Assembly: GCF_035013165.1 (NCBI RefSeq)
Contig: NZ_JAYGJQ010000001.1
Span: 1,426,001-1,490,000, forward strand
Source of the DNA: Bacteriovorax sp. PP10
Lineage (GTDB): Bacteria > Bdellovibrionota > Bacteriovoracia > Bacteriovoracales > Bacteriovoracaceae
Direction of reading: 5' to 3'
DNA: 64,000 nt
The notes under the pieces: model-generated
Told to the model about the DNA's origin: nothing
Database searches by the model: none
The model's input: the letters and a program-made list of their open reading frames with translations, nothing else
Position numbers and translations under genes: made by a program
Part shown: piece by piece, positions 34,287 through 42,441 of the stretch
Numbering within the stretch: position 1 is the first letter of the stretch
How the letters are laid out: every line of letters begins with the position of its first letter

Positions 34287-35129
34287 ATGATAAAACATGT
34301 ATCAGACACTTCTGCATGGGTTGCTTATTATAGAGCACTTGAAACAGAGAGAAGTGATTCCATTTTTAAGGACAATTTTGCAAGACTCCTTCTTGGATAC
34401 AGATCAACTGAATTTGCAAGGGTGCAGTCTAACGTGAATAAGTGGACGAACTGGACTGTTGTCATGAGAACTTTCATTATTGATAACATGATCAGAGATT
34501 TAATCTCACAAGGTCATACAACTTTTGTGAACCTTGGGGCAGGTCTCGATAGCAGACCATATAGAATGCAGTTGGATTCAAAAATTAAATGGATTGAAGT
34601 AGATTTTCCACATTTGATTGAAGAAAAAAATAAGGTTCTATCAATCTTTAATCCAAGTTGTGATCTGGAAAGAGTTGCCCTGGATTTATCAAAACACGAT
34701 GAAAGAATTGCATTACTTGAATCTTTAAGTGAGAGATTTGAAACGATTGTGGTTTTAACAGAAGGTGTTTTGCCATATTTAAGTGAAGAAGAGGTATCAG
34801 AGTTATCTGACGACATGATGAGGTTTCCATCTTTTAAATTCTGGATTTGCGAATACTTTTCACCAAAGTCTTATCATGTCTTAAAAAATCCAAAACAAAT
34901 GAAAGTTCTTAAGCACACTCCGTTTAAATTTTTTCCGGAAGTATGGATGGATTTTTTTAAGAGCAGGGGATGGAAATTAGTAGAGATAAAATATTATGTT
35001 GATACCTCAGAGCAGCTTGGAAGAGCGACTCCGCTTCCAGCGATTTTTAAACTAATTTCTTTTTTTATGGGAAAAAAATGGGCACTGCCCTTTAGAAGAA
35101 TGTCCGGTTATATAATGTGGAAAAGATAA
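34287..35129 (+). CDS. Leucine-carboxyl-methyltransferase-family SAM methyltransferase
   Basis: A 280-residue class I methyltransferase of the LCM/TIGR00027 family: VNLGAGLDSRPYRM (SAM motif I), WIEVDFPHLIEEKN, VALDLSK and VVLTEGVLPYLSEEEV. Enzymes of this family methylate carboxyl groups of proteins or small molecules, and include polyketide-pathway members. GAGG is before the ATG. It is in an operon with the DUF2239 gene, whose palindromes probably control both. Confidence 0.9.
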   Translation: MIKHVSDTSAWVAYYRALETERSDSIFKDNFARLLLGYRSTEFARVQSNVNKWTNWTVVMRTFIIDNMIRDLISQGHTTFVNLGAGLDSRPYRMQLDSKIKWIEVDFPHLIEEKNKVLSIFNPSCDLERVALDLSKHDERIALLESLSERFETIVVLTEGVLPYLSEEEVSELSDDMMRFPSFKFWICEYFSPKSYHVLKNPKQMKVLKHTPFKFFPEVWMDFFKSRGWKLVEIKYYVDTSEQLGRATPLPAIFKLISFFMGKKWALPFRRMSGYIMWKR

Positions 35130-35234
35130 ACGTTTAAGAATTAAAGCTAAGAAGGTTTGGGCATTAGCATAAATCCTTTCAGTATGAAATAATGATTAAG
35201 CTCAAGAAATGACTAATTACTAATGAGAATCAAG

Positions 35235-35400
35235 ATGATCGTTTTTAAAACAGCTCTACTATTTATTTTTACAGCTATCGCAGAAATTATTGGTTGTTAT
35301 TACCAGCAAGCTTGAGTCTTGCTTTGTTTGCTTTGCTACTGACTCTTCATGATACGAGTGCTGGTAGAACATACGCTGTTTATGGGCTTTGAGGTTGGCT
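35235..35400 (+). pseudogene. ynfA: Decayed ynfA (small multidrug-type membrane protein) gene
   Basis: The first part reads [20 protein letters not shown] (ATG 35235), the N-terminus of YnfA-family proteins. After a frame change and loss of about 15 residues the text goes on as [20 protein letters not shown] then AGRTYAVYG, the next helix of the family. The end of the protein is no longer recognisable. It lies in a 447-base stretch (35130-35576) with no other gene. Confidence 0.8.
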
Positions 35401-35576
35401 TGAAGAAAAATTAAGGTTTTTCTGCTGGTCAAATTTTAGTAGGTATATGGCGCAATAAGGAAACCATAAGATTCAAAGATTGAGTAAAAGTATGATGCTT
35501 ATTAATTTTTCATGTGAAACAATTTTAATGAATGATTGTTAGATTAAACATTAGAGTTAACTGGTGAGCGGGAAAA

Positions 35577-37022
35577 ATGACAAAAAATTTTATTAAAATT
35601 TTCATATTCAGTATCATTTTTATTATTGGAACATATTTTTACACAAGAAGTTCTATCTACCCAAATCTATTCGCAGTTTATGACATTACAGCTAAAATTA
35701 AAACCGATGTAAAACAAGACTTTTCAGGTGCAGTACTTATTAATTTAGATGAAGATCCTGACAATGAAATTTTCATCGCAGGTCATGGCAGCAGTAATCT
35801 TTTTCTCAAGTCCGTTAAAGATGAATTGATACCCATTAATATCCCCGAGCTTGAGGATTCAAAAGGACTTTCATTTTCTGTCACTGCTTGTGATTTAGAC
35901 TATGATGGAAGAGATGAACTTTTAGTTATTAACCACTCACCTCTGGAAAATAGTGAATCGCAAAGTAAGGTGTTTAAATATTCCAACGGTAAGTGGGAAA
36001 ATTTATTAACGGCGAGCGATCCTATTACATCGATTCTCAATAAAGGTTACTCTTCTACATGCATAGACAGAAAAGGTGACGGGAGATATGGCGTAGCCGT
36101 GGCCAGTGAAAATGGTAAGATCGCTTATATAGAAATGCAGAATTCTAAGTTTGTAGATATTGCTTCAGAGATTGGATTAGGTTTAACTTCAAAAGGAAGA
36201 AGTATTCTGGGTGTACCGGGGCCACTAGGATTTACAAATATTTTTGTCGGTAATGAAGGACCAAATTTTTATTTTAAAAATAATGGAGCAGGTTTTTTTA
36301 CAGAAGTTGCTGAAAAAGTGGGATTAAGCGATCCTTTTCTAAATGCTCGAGGCATAAGCCTCATTGATCATAATAACGATGAAATAATAGACATCGTTTA
36401 TGGAAATGATAAAGGACCTACAAGGCTTTATGAGCAAACTAGAGATGGTAAATTTATAGAGGTTACACCGGAAATAATGAAAAGGACTTATGCAGTCAAT
36501 TCAGCAGTTGTAGGAGATTTTAATCTGGATGGTTTTGAAGATCTCTATTTAAATAATATTCGCGGACATAATAAAATATTTTCTCATTTCAAAGATAAAT
36601 GGTTTGAACTGGATCGAGAAATATTTGAAGAAAAAGAATTATTTGGTATATCGACTATTGCTGGAGATTTAAATCATGATGGCAGCTATGATATACTTAA
36701 TACTCATGGTGATAAAATTCTCTCCCCGATAACTCTGTATACAATAAAACCTGAAGGTGAGTGGATAAAGTTTTCTGCAAATTATCAATCAGGAACGATA
36801 CCGAGAGGTATGACTATTGTTTTGAGAACCAATAAGCGTGTACAGGTTCGTGCCATTAGTTCAGGCTCGGGGAGATTTGCCAATTATGATCAGGAGGTCA
36901 TTTTCGGTTTACTGAAAGATGAATCTGCTCAATCAGTGGAGGTCATTTTACCTTCAGGTAAAAGAGTAGAATATGGTGGGAAACTAGTTCAATCAAAGAC
37001 AAATCATATGATAATTCCGTAA
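35577..37022 (+). CDS. FG-GAP repeat / UnbV-domain (CRTAC1-like) exported protein
   Basis: A 481-residue protein with one N-terminal membrane segment (FIFSIIFIIGTYFY), then FG-GAP/VCBS-like repeats with acidic Ca-binding-type loops (NLDEDPDNE, DLDYDGRDE, DHNNDEIID, DFNLDGFED, DLNHDGSYD) forming a beta-propeller. The end GRFANYDQEVIFGLL and VEVILPSGKRVEY is the ASPIC/UnbV domain. CRTAC1-type proteins are surface or secreted binding proteins; the ligand is unknown. It stands alone, between decayed sequence and a small membrane protein gene. Confidence 0.85.
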   Translation: MTKNFIKIFIFSIIFIIGTYFYTRSSIYPNLFAVYDITAKIKTDVKQDFSGAVLINLDEDPDNEIFIAGHGSSNLFLKSVKDELIPINIPELEDSKGLSFSVTACDLDYDGRDELLVINHSPLENSESQSKVFKYSNGKWENLLTASDPITSILNKGYSSTCIDRKGDGRYGVAVASENGKIAYIEMQNSKFVDIASEIGLGLTSKGRSILGVPGPLGFTNIFVGNEGPNFYFKNNGAGFFTEVAEKVGLSDPFLNARGISLIDHNNDEIIDIVYGNDKGPTRLYEQTRDGKFIEVTPEIMKRTYAVNSAVVGDFNLDGFEDLYLNNIRGHNKIFSHFKDKWFELDREIFEEKELFGISTIAGDLNHDGSYDILNTHGDKILSPITLYTIKPEGEWIKFSANYQSGTIPRGMTIVLRTNKRVQVRAISSGSGRFANYDQEVIFGLLKDESAQSVEVILPSGKRVEYGGKLVQSKTNHMIIP

Positions 37023-37052
37023 AAGCTTTTTACAAACAGATACGGCGCTATC

Positions 37053-37211
37053 CTATTGTCTTTTTTTAGTAGAGGCCGGAGTAGTGCCTTCGTCTTGATC
37101 TAGACTATCAATGGTTTTAATTTCAGATTTGTTTCGCATATCGATTTGGTTTTTAGCGTAAAGCATTCCTATAACAGCTAAAGCAATTCCAATATATCTA
37201 ATGTATTTCAT
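37053..37211 (-). CDS. Small membrane protein (52 residues)
   Basis: The minus strand encodes MKYIRYIGIALAVIGMLYAK, a clean transmembrane helix, followed by a polar tail (RNKSEIKTIDSLDQDEGTT, ending TKKRQ) and TAG. The composition and the intact frame argue for a real small gene, but the ribosome binding site is weak and there is no family known. It is convergent with the FG-GAP gene (31 bases apart). Confidence 0.5.
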   Translation of the reverse strand: MKYIRYIGIALAVIGMLYAKNQIDMRNKSEIKTIDSLDQDEGTTPASTKKRQ

Positions 37212-37456
37212 ATTATTTTATAAACCCAGTAACTACAGCATCATCGCTTTAAACAACTCTTTTAATACTCTCATAGTTCGATAAAAAATTGATTTATTTT
37301 ATCCATCTTCGTCGTTCCTTCCTTGTCTCGACACTCGGACAGGCCATGTACTTGTTTATATAGAAACTTTTAACCTATGAATAAAATTCAACATACTACA
37401 TAAAATTTATCACTATGATATATAGGAAGCACTAACATACTATCTTTGGAGAATTT

Positions 37457-37783
37457 ATGAAAAAGTTAACAACTCTTTTCTTTGCGTTCCTTATTTCAAC
37501 TGGAGCTTATGCCGGGTGCTTACAAAAGGTAAAAGAAGAAATCAATAATACAAACACAACTCAGAATAAAAATATCAAATTGGTTACTCTGAAGAGTCAA
37601 ATTTTAAAACCAGGTCAGGACAGTCTTGCTTACGGTGGAGAGTTTTATAATAATACAAACTCAAATGTAGAAGTGTTTTTTTTAACTGAATCAAATGGCT
37701 ACTATAATAACTTTTCAGCTCTTCTTCTTGATGCTCAATCATGTACTATTGTTGCGAAACAATCACTTGGGGATGATGCCTAA
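37457..37783 (+). CDS. Small secreted protein, unknown
   Basis: A 108-residue precursor with a signal peptide (KLTTLFFAFLISTGAYAG), an N-rich region (EEINNTNTTQNKN) and a beta-rich second half (LAYGGEFYNNTNSNVEVFFL) with two cysteines. GGAG precedes the ATG. No family recognised. A bulged hairpin follows the stop (37799-37854). Confidence 0.7.
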   Translation: MKKLTTLFFAFLISTGAYAGCLQKVKEEINNTNTTQNKNIKLVTLKSQILKPGQDSLAYGGEFYNNTNSNVEVFFLTESNGYYNNFSALLLDAQSCTIVAKQSLGDDA

Positions 37784-37798
37784 TTCTGTTTATAAAAG

Positions 37799-37854
37799 CT
37801 AAGACTTCATAACTAAACCGAGAATCTGTTGATTTAGTTATGAAGTGGTCTTAG
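37799..37854. repeat. Long bulged inverted repeat after the small secreted protein gene
   Basis: CTAAGAC-TTCATAACTAAA (37799-37817) pairs with TTTAGTTATGAA-gtg-GTCTTAG (37833-37854): 19 base pairs with a 3-base bulge on the right arm only. No U tract follows, so it is not a standard terminator. The sequence GTTAAGT follows directly and begins a 20-base element repeated at 40001. Confidence 0.6.
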
Positions 37855-37855
37855 T

Positions 37856-37875
37856 GTTAAGTTTGTCGGCCGCGC
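37856..37875. repeat. 20-base repeat, copy 1
   Basis: GTTAAGTTTGTCGGCCGCGC, 17 of 20 identical to copy 2 at 40001-40020. It is intergenic here. Confidence 0.45.
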
Positions 37876-38061
37876 GACACAACCTGCAAGTGGAATATCT
37901 CATCCGTTATAATTTAATCATGCTTAAACCTATTCTTGACAAAAACCTCAATAAACTGTCAATTCAATAGGATAACTTTTTCATACCCTTTTAAAAAACT
38001 ACCAAAACGTATTTTTCGGTCTTAAAAGAACTGCGTTTCGTAAACCTTAAAGGAGACGCAT

Positions 38062-39471
38062 ATGAAAACTAAAGTAAAACCCTTACTGCTTCTATCTCTA
38101 ATGTCTATTTCACCACTTTCAGGACTCCACGCTCAAGAATTAGGTTCAGAACCAGTTGTGCTAACAACTAGTGCAAATGAATTTTTCGTGGCCTTAAATG
38201 GATTGAGAGTTCGCTCAACTCCTGAAGATGCCGGTAAAACAATGGGCGTATTAAGTCTGAATGAAAAAGTTCGTGTTGTAAGTCCTGAGCTTATTAATGG
38301 TAAGTATGTTCAAATCGAAATCATTGCAACTGCAAATAAAATTATTTCGGCAGAAAGATATTATGTTGTCCAAGAATATCTTTCTGCAAAAGTTATCGAC
38401 TATAAAGAATTCGTTGGAAAATATTTTGTTGTCGTAAACGTTGCAACTGAAACTCTTAGACTTTATGAAAGACAATGTTTAGATAATTCTTGCCCAAGCA
38501 AGATGGTAATGGAAACTGAAGTCGTAGTAGGAGAAGACCGCGACCATCCAGCTGCTGAAAAAGGAAAAGGGCGATCAATTGTTGGTTCGTACCGTGTAAC
38601 AGGTTGGACAAAATTCTATCAAGATGGCGGGGGACATTACCCATCATGGTATAAAGATGGATATCCGATGCCTCCAGAGATTGGAAATAACAATTGGAAC
38701 GATTGGTTTAAGAAAAAATACATGCCAGAAGATGCTAACGGTGACAAACATGGGGCCATGAGAGGGGCCTTTGGTTGGTACACTGCTTTTGTTGCACCTG
38801 GGGCATTTGGGCAGTGGACTCATGGAACAATTGGTTGGGGAGAAAACAAAGATGAGTTTATCCAGCAAACTAAGAAATTTGTGGCAAACGTTGTTTCAAA
38901 TCCAAGAAGCTCTGGATGCACAAGAAACAATAATGAAGCGATCGCTTTTCTAAGAGAGATGATTGAGACAGGAACGCCGATTATTAAAATTTATGCAAAA
39001 GAAGAACTTCTTGATAAAAAATTATCTGATTACACAGAAGAAACAAAGCCGTGGCAGTATATTTTAACTAAGAAAGCAGGAGAGAGATCTGGACGTGCAA
39101 GCGTTTTAAAATCTCTTGGAGTAACTGGCGCTGAAGCAGATATGTTCTGGAGCGCGAAGCGTGCTGGAAGCGACATGATTATTGATCCGGCAAGTTCGCT
39201 AAACCAGATTTTAGAAGTTGGAACTTATGATGTAGATGTAATGCCTACAGTGATTAAATACACTCCAGGTGAAGACATGGGAAAAATCAAGAGATCTGTA
39301 GGAAGAAAAGGGAATGTTTATGGAGTTAAATCTAAAGACATGTCTTCTGGTGTTTTTTATGTAGATGCTGGAGTTCTTGCTGATTATCATCACCCGAAAA
39401 CGATCTTAGAAGTTTCTGGATTTGAAGATGAAGAAACTCCACCGTGGATGGATTCAAAAAATATTAAATAG
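38062..39471 (+). CDS. L,D-transpeptidase with N-terminal SH3-like domain
   Basis: A 469-residue precursor with a signal peptide (ending LSGLHAQE). A bacterial SH3-like domain (FVALNGLRVRSTPED, residues about 35-105) precedes the YkuD domain with the catalytic stretch HGTIGWGENK and NPRSSGCTRNNNEAI (Cys nucleophile and Arg). A unique C-terminal part of about 150 residues follows. It should crosslink peptidoglycan or attach proteins or amino acids to it in the periplasm. Bdellovibrio-type predators use many such enzymes to remodel their own and prey walls. A sigma-70-like TATAAT is in the leader (about 37908). Confidence 0.92.
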   Translation: MKTKVKPLLLLSLMSISPLSGLHAQELGSEPVVLTTSANEFFVALNGLRVRSTPEDAGKTMGVLSLNEKVRVVSPELINGKYVQIEIIATANKIISAERYYVVQEYLSAKVIDYKEFVGKYFVVVNVATETLRLYERQCLDNSCPSKMVMETEVVVGEDRDHPAAEKGKGRSIVGSYRVTGWTKFYQDGGGHYPSWYKDGYPMPPEIGNNNWNDWFKKKYMPEDANGDKHGAMRGAFGWYTAFVAPGAFGQWTHGTIGWGENKDEFIQQTKKFVANVVSNPRSSGCTRNNNEAIAFLREMIETGTPIIKIYAKEELLDKKLSDYTEETKPWQYILTKKAGERSGRASVLKSLGVTGAEADMFWSAKRAGSDMIIDPASSLNQILEVGTYDVDVMPTVIKYTPGEDMGKIKRSVGRKGNVYGVKSKDMSSGVFYVDAGVLADYHHPKTILEVSGFEDEETPPWMDSKNIK

Positions 39472-39489
39472 TTAGTCAAAAGACCTGTT

Positions 39490-39521
39490 ATCCAAGTGTA
39501 AAGAATACTTTGCACTTGGAT
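39490..39521. terminator. Hairpin between convergent L,D-transpeptidase and mscL genes
   Basis: ATCCAAGTGTAAAG pairs with CTTTGCACTTGGAT (14 bp, one G-U) around AATA. The U tract is weak, but the location between two convergent genes fits a bidirectional terminator. Confidence 0.65.
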
Positions 39522-39544
39522 TATTCGGAAGTTCGAAGCTTGTT

Positions 39545-39844
39545 CTATTTTTTAGTAACAGTCTCTTCTCTGAGAACTAATTTCGAGATGAAGAAAACGA
39601 CAAGAGCGACAATAATAAAATCGACCAATGTACCTAATACTTTTCCATAGAAAATGCCGTTGTAACTTAGCTTTCTCACGTCATCGACATTGGCAGCTTT
39701 AAGGGCCGGTTGGAAAATAAGAGGCATAAGCAAATCATTAACAAGACTACTGATGAGGTCATTGAGTTTTCCTCCAATGACAACAGCGATGGCCAGGCCG
39801 ATTACACTATACGCTTTTAGAAAATTATAAAATTCTTTTACCAT
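39545..39844 (-). CDS. mscL: Large-conductance mechanosensitive channel
   Basis: MscL releases solutes on osmotic downshock in the inner membrane. The 99-residue protein shows FLKAYSVIGLAIAVVIGGKL (TM1), SSLVNDLLMPLIF, and TM2 VDFIIVALVVFFISKLVL. It is shorter than E. coli MscL (136), with a reduced periplasmic loop and cytosolic helix. Monocistronic. Confidence 0.93.
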   Translation of the reverse strand: MVKEFYNFLKAYSVIGLAIAVVIGGKLNDLISSLVNDLLMPLIFQPALKAANVDDVRKLSYNGIFYGKVLGTLVDFIIVALVVFFISKLVLREETVTKK

Positions 39845-40214
39845 ACCATAAATCCTTAGAATAAAATTGAAGCTAATTTTAATATTGCTTGGACGCTTTT
39901 TAAATCCTTATCAGTCTATCGCTGGTGAAGGGGAAGCAAAAGAATATTATCAATTGAATTTTGATTTATTTCCTTGGAGTATTACTTTTTGGGGAGATGA
40001 GTTAAATTTGTCGATCACGCCCAGTTGAAAATCCATTCACTGCCTTTAACAGTGCCGGCACGACACAAACTACGACAACATTTAAATGTGCTCTTTGGAA
40101 TAAATCCTATTTCTTTCTATTACAATTTAGTAATGATCAAAATCCCGTTTGAGAATAAAGACTATTAATGCTTTAATTCGCTAGAACTAATTAATACTTG
40201 TTCTGGAGATAATC
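39845..40214. other. 370-base gap with one doubtful 53-codon frame
   Basis: Between mscL and the membrane protein at 40215. A plus-strand frame from TTG 39867 to TGA 40028 reads MKLILILLGRFLNPYQSIAG and ends GDELNLSITPS, which is protein-like (a hydrophobic start, then aromatic-rich part), but it lacks a ribosome binding site and may be the end of a lost gene. It includes copy 2 of the 20-base repeat (40001-40020). The rest, including CCGGCACGACACAAACTACG, shows nothing that I can name. Confidence 0.35.
40001..40020. repeat. 20-base repeat, copy 2
   Basis: GTTAAATTTGTCGATCACGC, 17 of 20 identical to copy 1 at 37856-37875. Confidence 0.45.
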
Positions 40215-40958
40215 ATGAACACTGAAATTGATTCTAATAAACTTCCGCCGGTTGATATTTACTTTTGGATTATGATTATCACTGCGACGACTTTAGGTGA
40301 AACAGCAGGGGACTTACTTTCAATGACGATGAAAGTTGGATATGCATGGAGTTCGGTTATTTTAATTGCCCTCTTTGTTATTGCTTTAGGTGTCCAGCTT
40401 GTTTCAAAGAGCAAACACCGTGGTCTTTTTTGGACAGTTATTATTCTTACTAGTACAGCTGGAACTACGGTTTCAGACTATATAACAAGAAGTCTGGAAC
40501 TGGGCTATACGCAGGGGTCATTACTCCTTTTGGCAATTCTAGTGGCAGTCTTTGGTTTATGGCGAATCAAAGCTAAAACACTTTCTATAGATAGTGTGAA
40601 AACTGTTCAGGTTGAAGCACTTTATTGGGCGGCGATTTTATTCTCCAGTACTCTTGGGACATCATTAGGAGATTTTTTATCTGATGATACCGGATTAAAT
40701 CTTGGGTTTGGAGCAGGGACGGCATTGCTTGCTGCTTTATTGCTTTTGATTGCAGTCTTAACCCTTTTTACTAAAATGTCCCGCGTATTTTTATTCTGGG
40801 CCGCTATCATTGTGACTCACCCAATTGGTGCGTGTATGGGGGATTATCTCACTAAACCAACTGCCCTAGGGTTTGGACCTTTGTCATCTACCATTGGGCT
40901 GCTGCTATTATTTATTATGGTTGCTACAGCTATTGGGTATAAAAATAAAACAGTATAA
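40215..40958 (+). CDS. COG4705-like membrane protein with four internal repeats
   Basis: A 247-residue inner-membrane protein with about eight helices built from four copies of one two-helix unit: FWIMIITATTLGETAGDLL, FWTVIILTSTAGTTVSDYI, YWAAILFSSTLGTSLGDFL and FWAAIIVTHPIGACMGDYL, each followed by LGY/LGF. The conserved Thr/Gly/Asp in every first helix suggests a pore or ion site with pseudo-fourfold symmetry. It resembles COG4705 uncharacterised membrane proteins. GGAG precedes the ATG. Function unknown; a cation transporter is one guess. Confidence 0.8.
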   Translation: MNTEIDSNKLPPVDIYFWIMIITATTLGETAGDLLSMTMKVGYAWSSVILIALFVIALGVQLVSKSKHRGLFWTVIILTSTAGTTVSDYITRSLELGYTQGSLLLLAILVAVFGLWRIKAKTLSIDSVKTVQVEALYWAAILFSSTLGTSLGDFLSDDTGLNLGFGAGTALLAALLLLIAVLTLFTKMSRVFLFWAAIIVTHPIGACMGDYLTKPTALGFGPLSSTIGLLLLFIMVATAIGYKNKTV

Positions 40959-40973
40959 GTTACTTCATTTAAA

Positions 40974-41396
40974 TTAGATGGCCATGAGAACTGCACCGAT
41001 GCCCACGAATAAAGTTCCTAGCCCCACTTTCCATGTTAATTTTTCTCCCAAGAAAAGTAATGCAAAAATGACTACAAAGACTACGCTTAGTTTATCGATA
41101 GGGGCCACTTTTGAAGCTGGCCCCATTTGTAAAGCTCGGTAATAGCATAACCATGAAAAGCCTGTAGCAATACCTGATAACACTAAAAAAATAATACTCT
41201 TAGTAGGCAGTGTATCTGGTTTAACCCATTCATTACGAGAGGTAATAAGCAAAGCACTCATTATGAGAATGACGATTGTTCTCAAAAATGTAGCAAGATT
41301 AGAATTCATATCATGAACTCCAATCTTTCCAAAGATTGCTGTAAGAGCTGCAAAAAAAGCAGAACCAAATGCAAATAGTTGCCATGAAAGTATCAT
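40974..41396 (-). CDS. Single-EamA-domain (DMT) membrane protein
   Basis: A 140-residue protein with five helices. WQLFAFGSAFFAALTAIFGKIG and the end LSVVFVVIFALLFLGEKLTWKVGLG are the typical start and finish of one EamA (drug/metabolite transporter) domain. Half-size members work as dimers. The substrate is unknown. It is convergent with the four-repeat membrane protein (15 bases). Confidence 0.9.
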   Translation of the reverse strand: MILSWQLFAFGSAFFAALTAIFGKIGVHDMNSNLATFLRTIVILIMSALLITSRNEWVKPDTLPTKSIIFLVLSGIATGFSWLCYYRALQMGPASKVAPIDKLSVVFVVIFALLFLGEKLTWKVGLGTLFVGIGAVLMAI

Positions 41397-41561
41397 GTGA
41401 GCTCCTTTGATTATTCTCAGTATAGTTTAAGTAATTTTATAGATAAGTAAATCTTCATATAACTACATTGCTTTCATTACAAGAATGCCATCTTTGTAGA
41501 AAAAAGAAGTAAATTTTTCTAAGCATGTTTAAAATATATTATTAATAGATCAGGAGTCATT

Positions 41562-42200
41562 ATGAAATTTTTTAGCTTGCTATTATTTTTGAGTATCTCT
41601 GGGACAGCATTTGGGCAATTTGATTTCATGGATAACGGCGATCAACTCGGTCCATATCCGGTACTTGATTCAGTTGAAAATAAACAAGAAGTCGAACAGA
41701 TGCTCTACCTTCAAAAAGTAAGAACCGGTGCCGATTGTGCAGAAGCTCAAGTGCAGGCCACGGCCAATCTGGCAACTTTGTTTGGTGGGAAAAATGGAGT
41801 GCTAAGTGACAATGAAATTGCTAAAGTTAAAAAGAAATTAACTATGGTTACTATTAAGACTGGTACTGAAATTTATTTTTCAAAGTCAGAGTTTAAACGT
41901 CCAAGGCCTTATTTAACTCATCCTGAAATTAAGCCTTGTGTAGACCTGGAAAGCAGTACCGCCTATCCAAGCGGACATTCAGCACTTGCTAGGGTTTATG
42001 CACGTATGCTGTCCGTTATTTATCCGGAAAGAAGCCTGCAATTTTTTGAAAGAGCCGATAAAGCGGCCTTCAATAGAGTGTTAGGTGGAGTTCATTACCC
42101 AAGCGATATTGTTGCTGGAAAAAAGTTAGGGGATGTTTTGGCCGATGGATATCTTTCAGACAGTGGATTACGCGAAGAGCTTGAAAGATTGGGCAGATAA
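41562..42200 (+). CDS. Class A acid phosphatase (PAP2 superfamily)
   Basis: A 212-residue periplasmic precursor (signal peptide ending SGTAFGQ). The three phosphatase motifs are present: K-x6-RPRP in KSEFKRPRPYLTH, PSGH in STAYPSGHSALARVY and R-x5-H-x3-D in FNRVLGGVHYPSDIV. These enzymes form a phospho-His intermediate and hydrolyse organic phosphates or lipid-A-type substrates. It lies upstream of the EptA-like gene, on the same strand, so joint envelope work is plausible. GGAG precedes the ATG. Confidence 0.92.
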   Translation: MKFFSLLLFLSISGTAFGQFDFMDNGDQLGPYPVLDSVENKQEVEQMLYLQKVRTGADCAEAQVQATANLATLFGGKNGVLSDNEIAKVKKKLTMVTIKTGTEIYFSKSEFKRPRPYLTHPEIKPCVDLESSTAYPSGHSALARVYARMLSVIYPERSLQFFERADKAAFNRVLGGVHYPSDIVAGKKLGDVLADGYLSDSGLREELERLGR

Positions 42201-42227
42201 TTAACATTGCACGTTTGTAATTTATAA

Positions 42228-42258
42228 TACCTAATTTTATTAATGAAAATTAGGTATA
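42228..42258. repeat. Perfect 12-bp inverted repeat
   Basis: ATACCTAATTTT (42228-42239) and AAAATTAGGTAT (42247-42258) around 7 bases. It lies 28 bases past the phosphatase stop; it may be a terminator without a U tract or an operator for the EptA-like gene. Confidence 0.5.
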
Positions 42259-42405
42259 GTTTTACCAGCGTAAGCAATTTCAAAACCACAATTTACCATC
42301 CGGTTTAAATGCTGGCCTTATTTTTGGAATGGTCCATCAAATTTGTGATGCTCCTTCATGTTTTATGATTTTGCTGAAGTTTTGATAAGTATTTTGTCTT
42401 CACTC

Positions 42406-42435
42406 ATTACAATGTTAATTTATTCCTACTATAAT
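42406..42435 (+). promoter_or_regulatory. Sigma-70-like promoter, probably giving a leaderless mRNA
   Basis: ATTACA (42406-42411), 18-base spacer, TATAAT (42430-42435). The -10 box ends 6 bases before ATG 42442, so transcription would start at or next to the start codon. Confidence 0.5.
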
Positions 42436-42441
42436 AAAAAT

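Noticed and set aside
42259-42399. Plus-strand text QFQNHNLPSGLNAGLIFGMV before the EptA-like gene
   Set aside because: It looks protein-like, but has no start and overlaps the alternative EptA start; too short to call a remnant.
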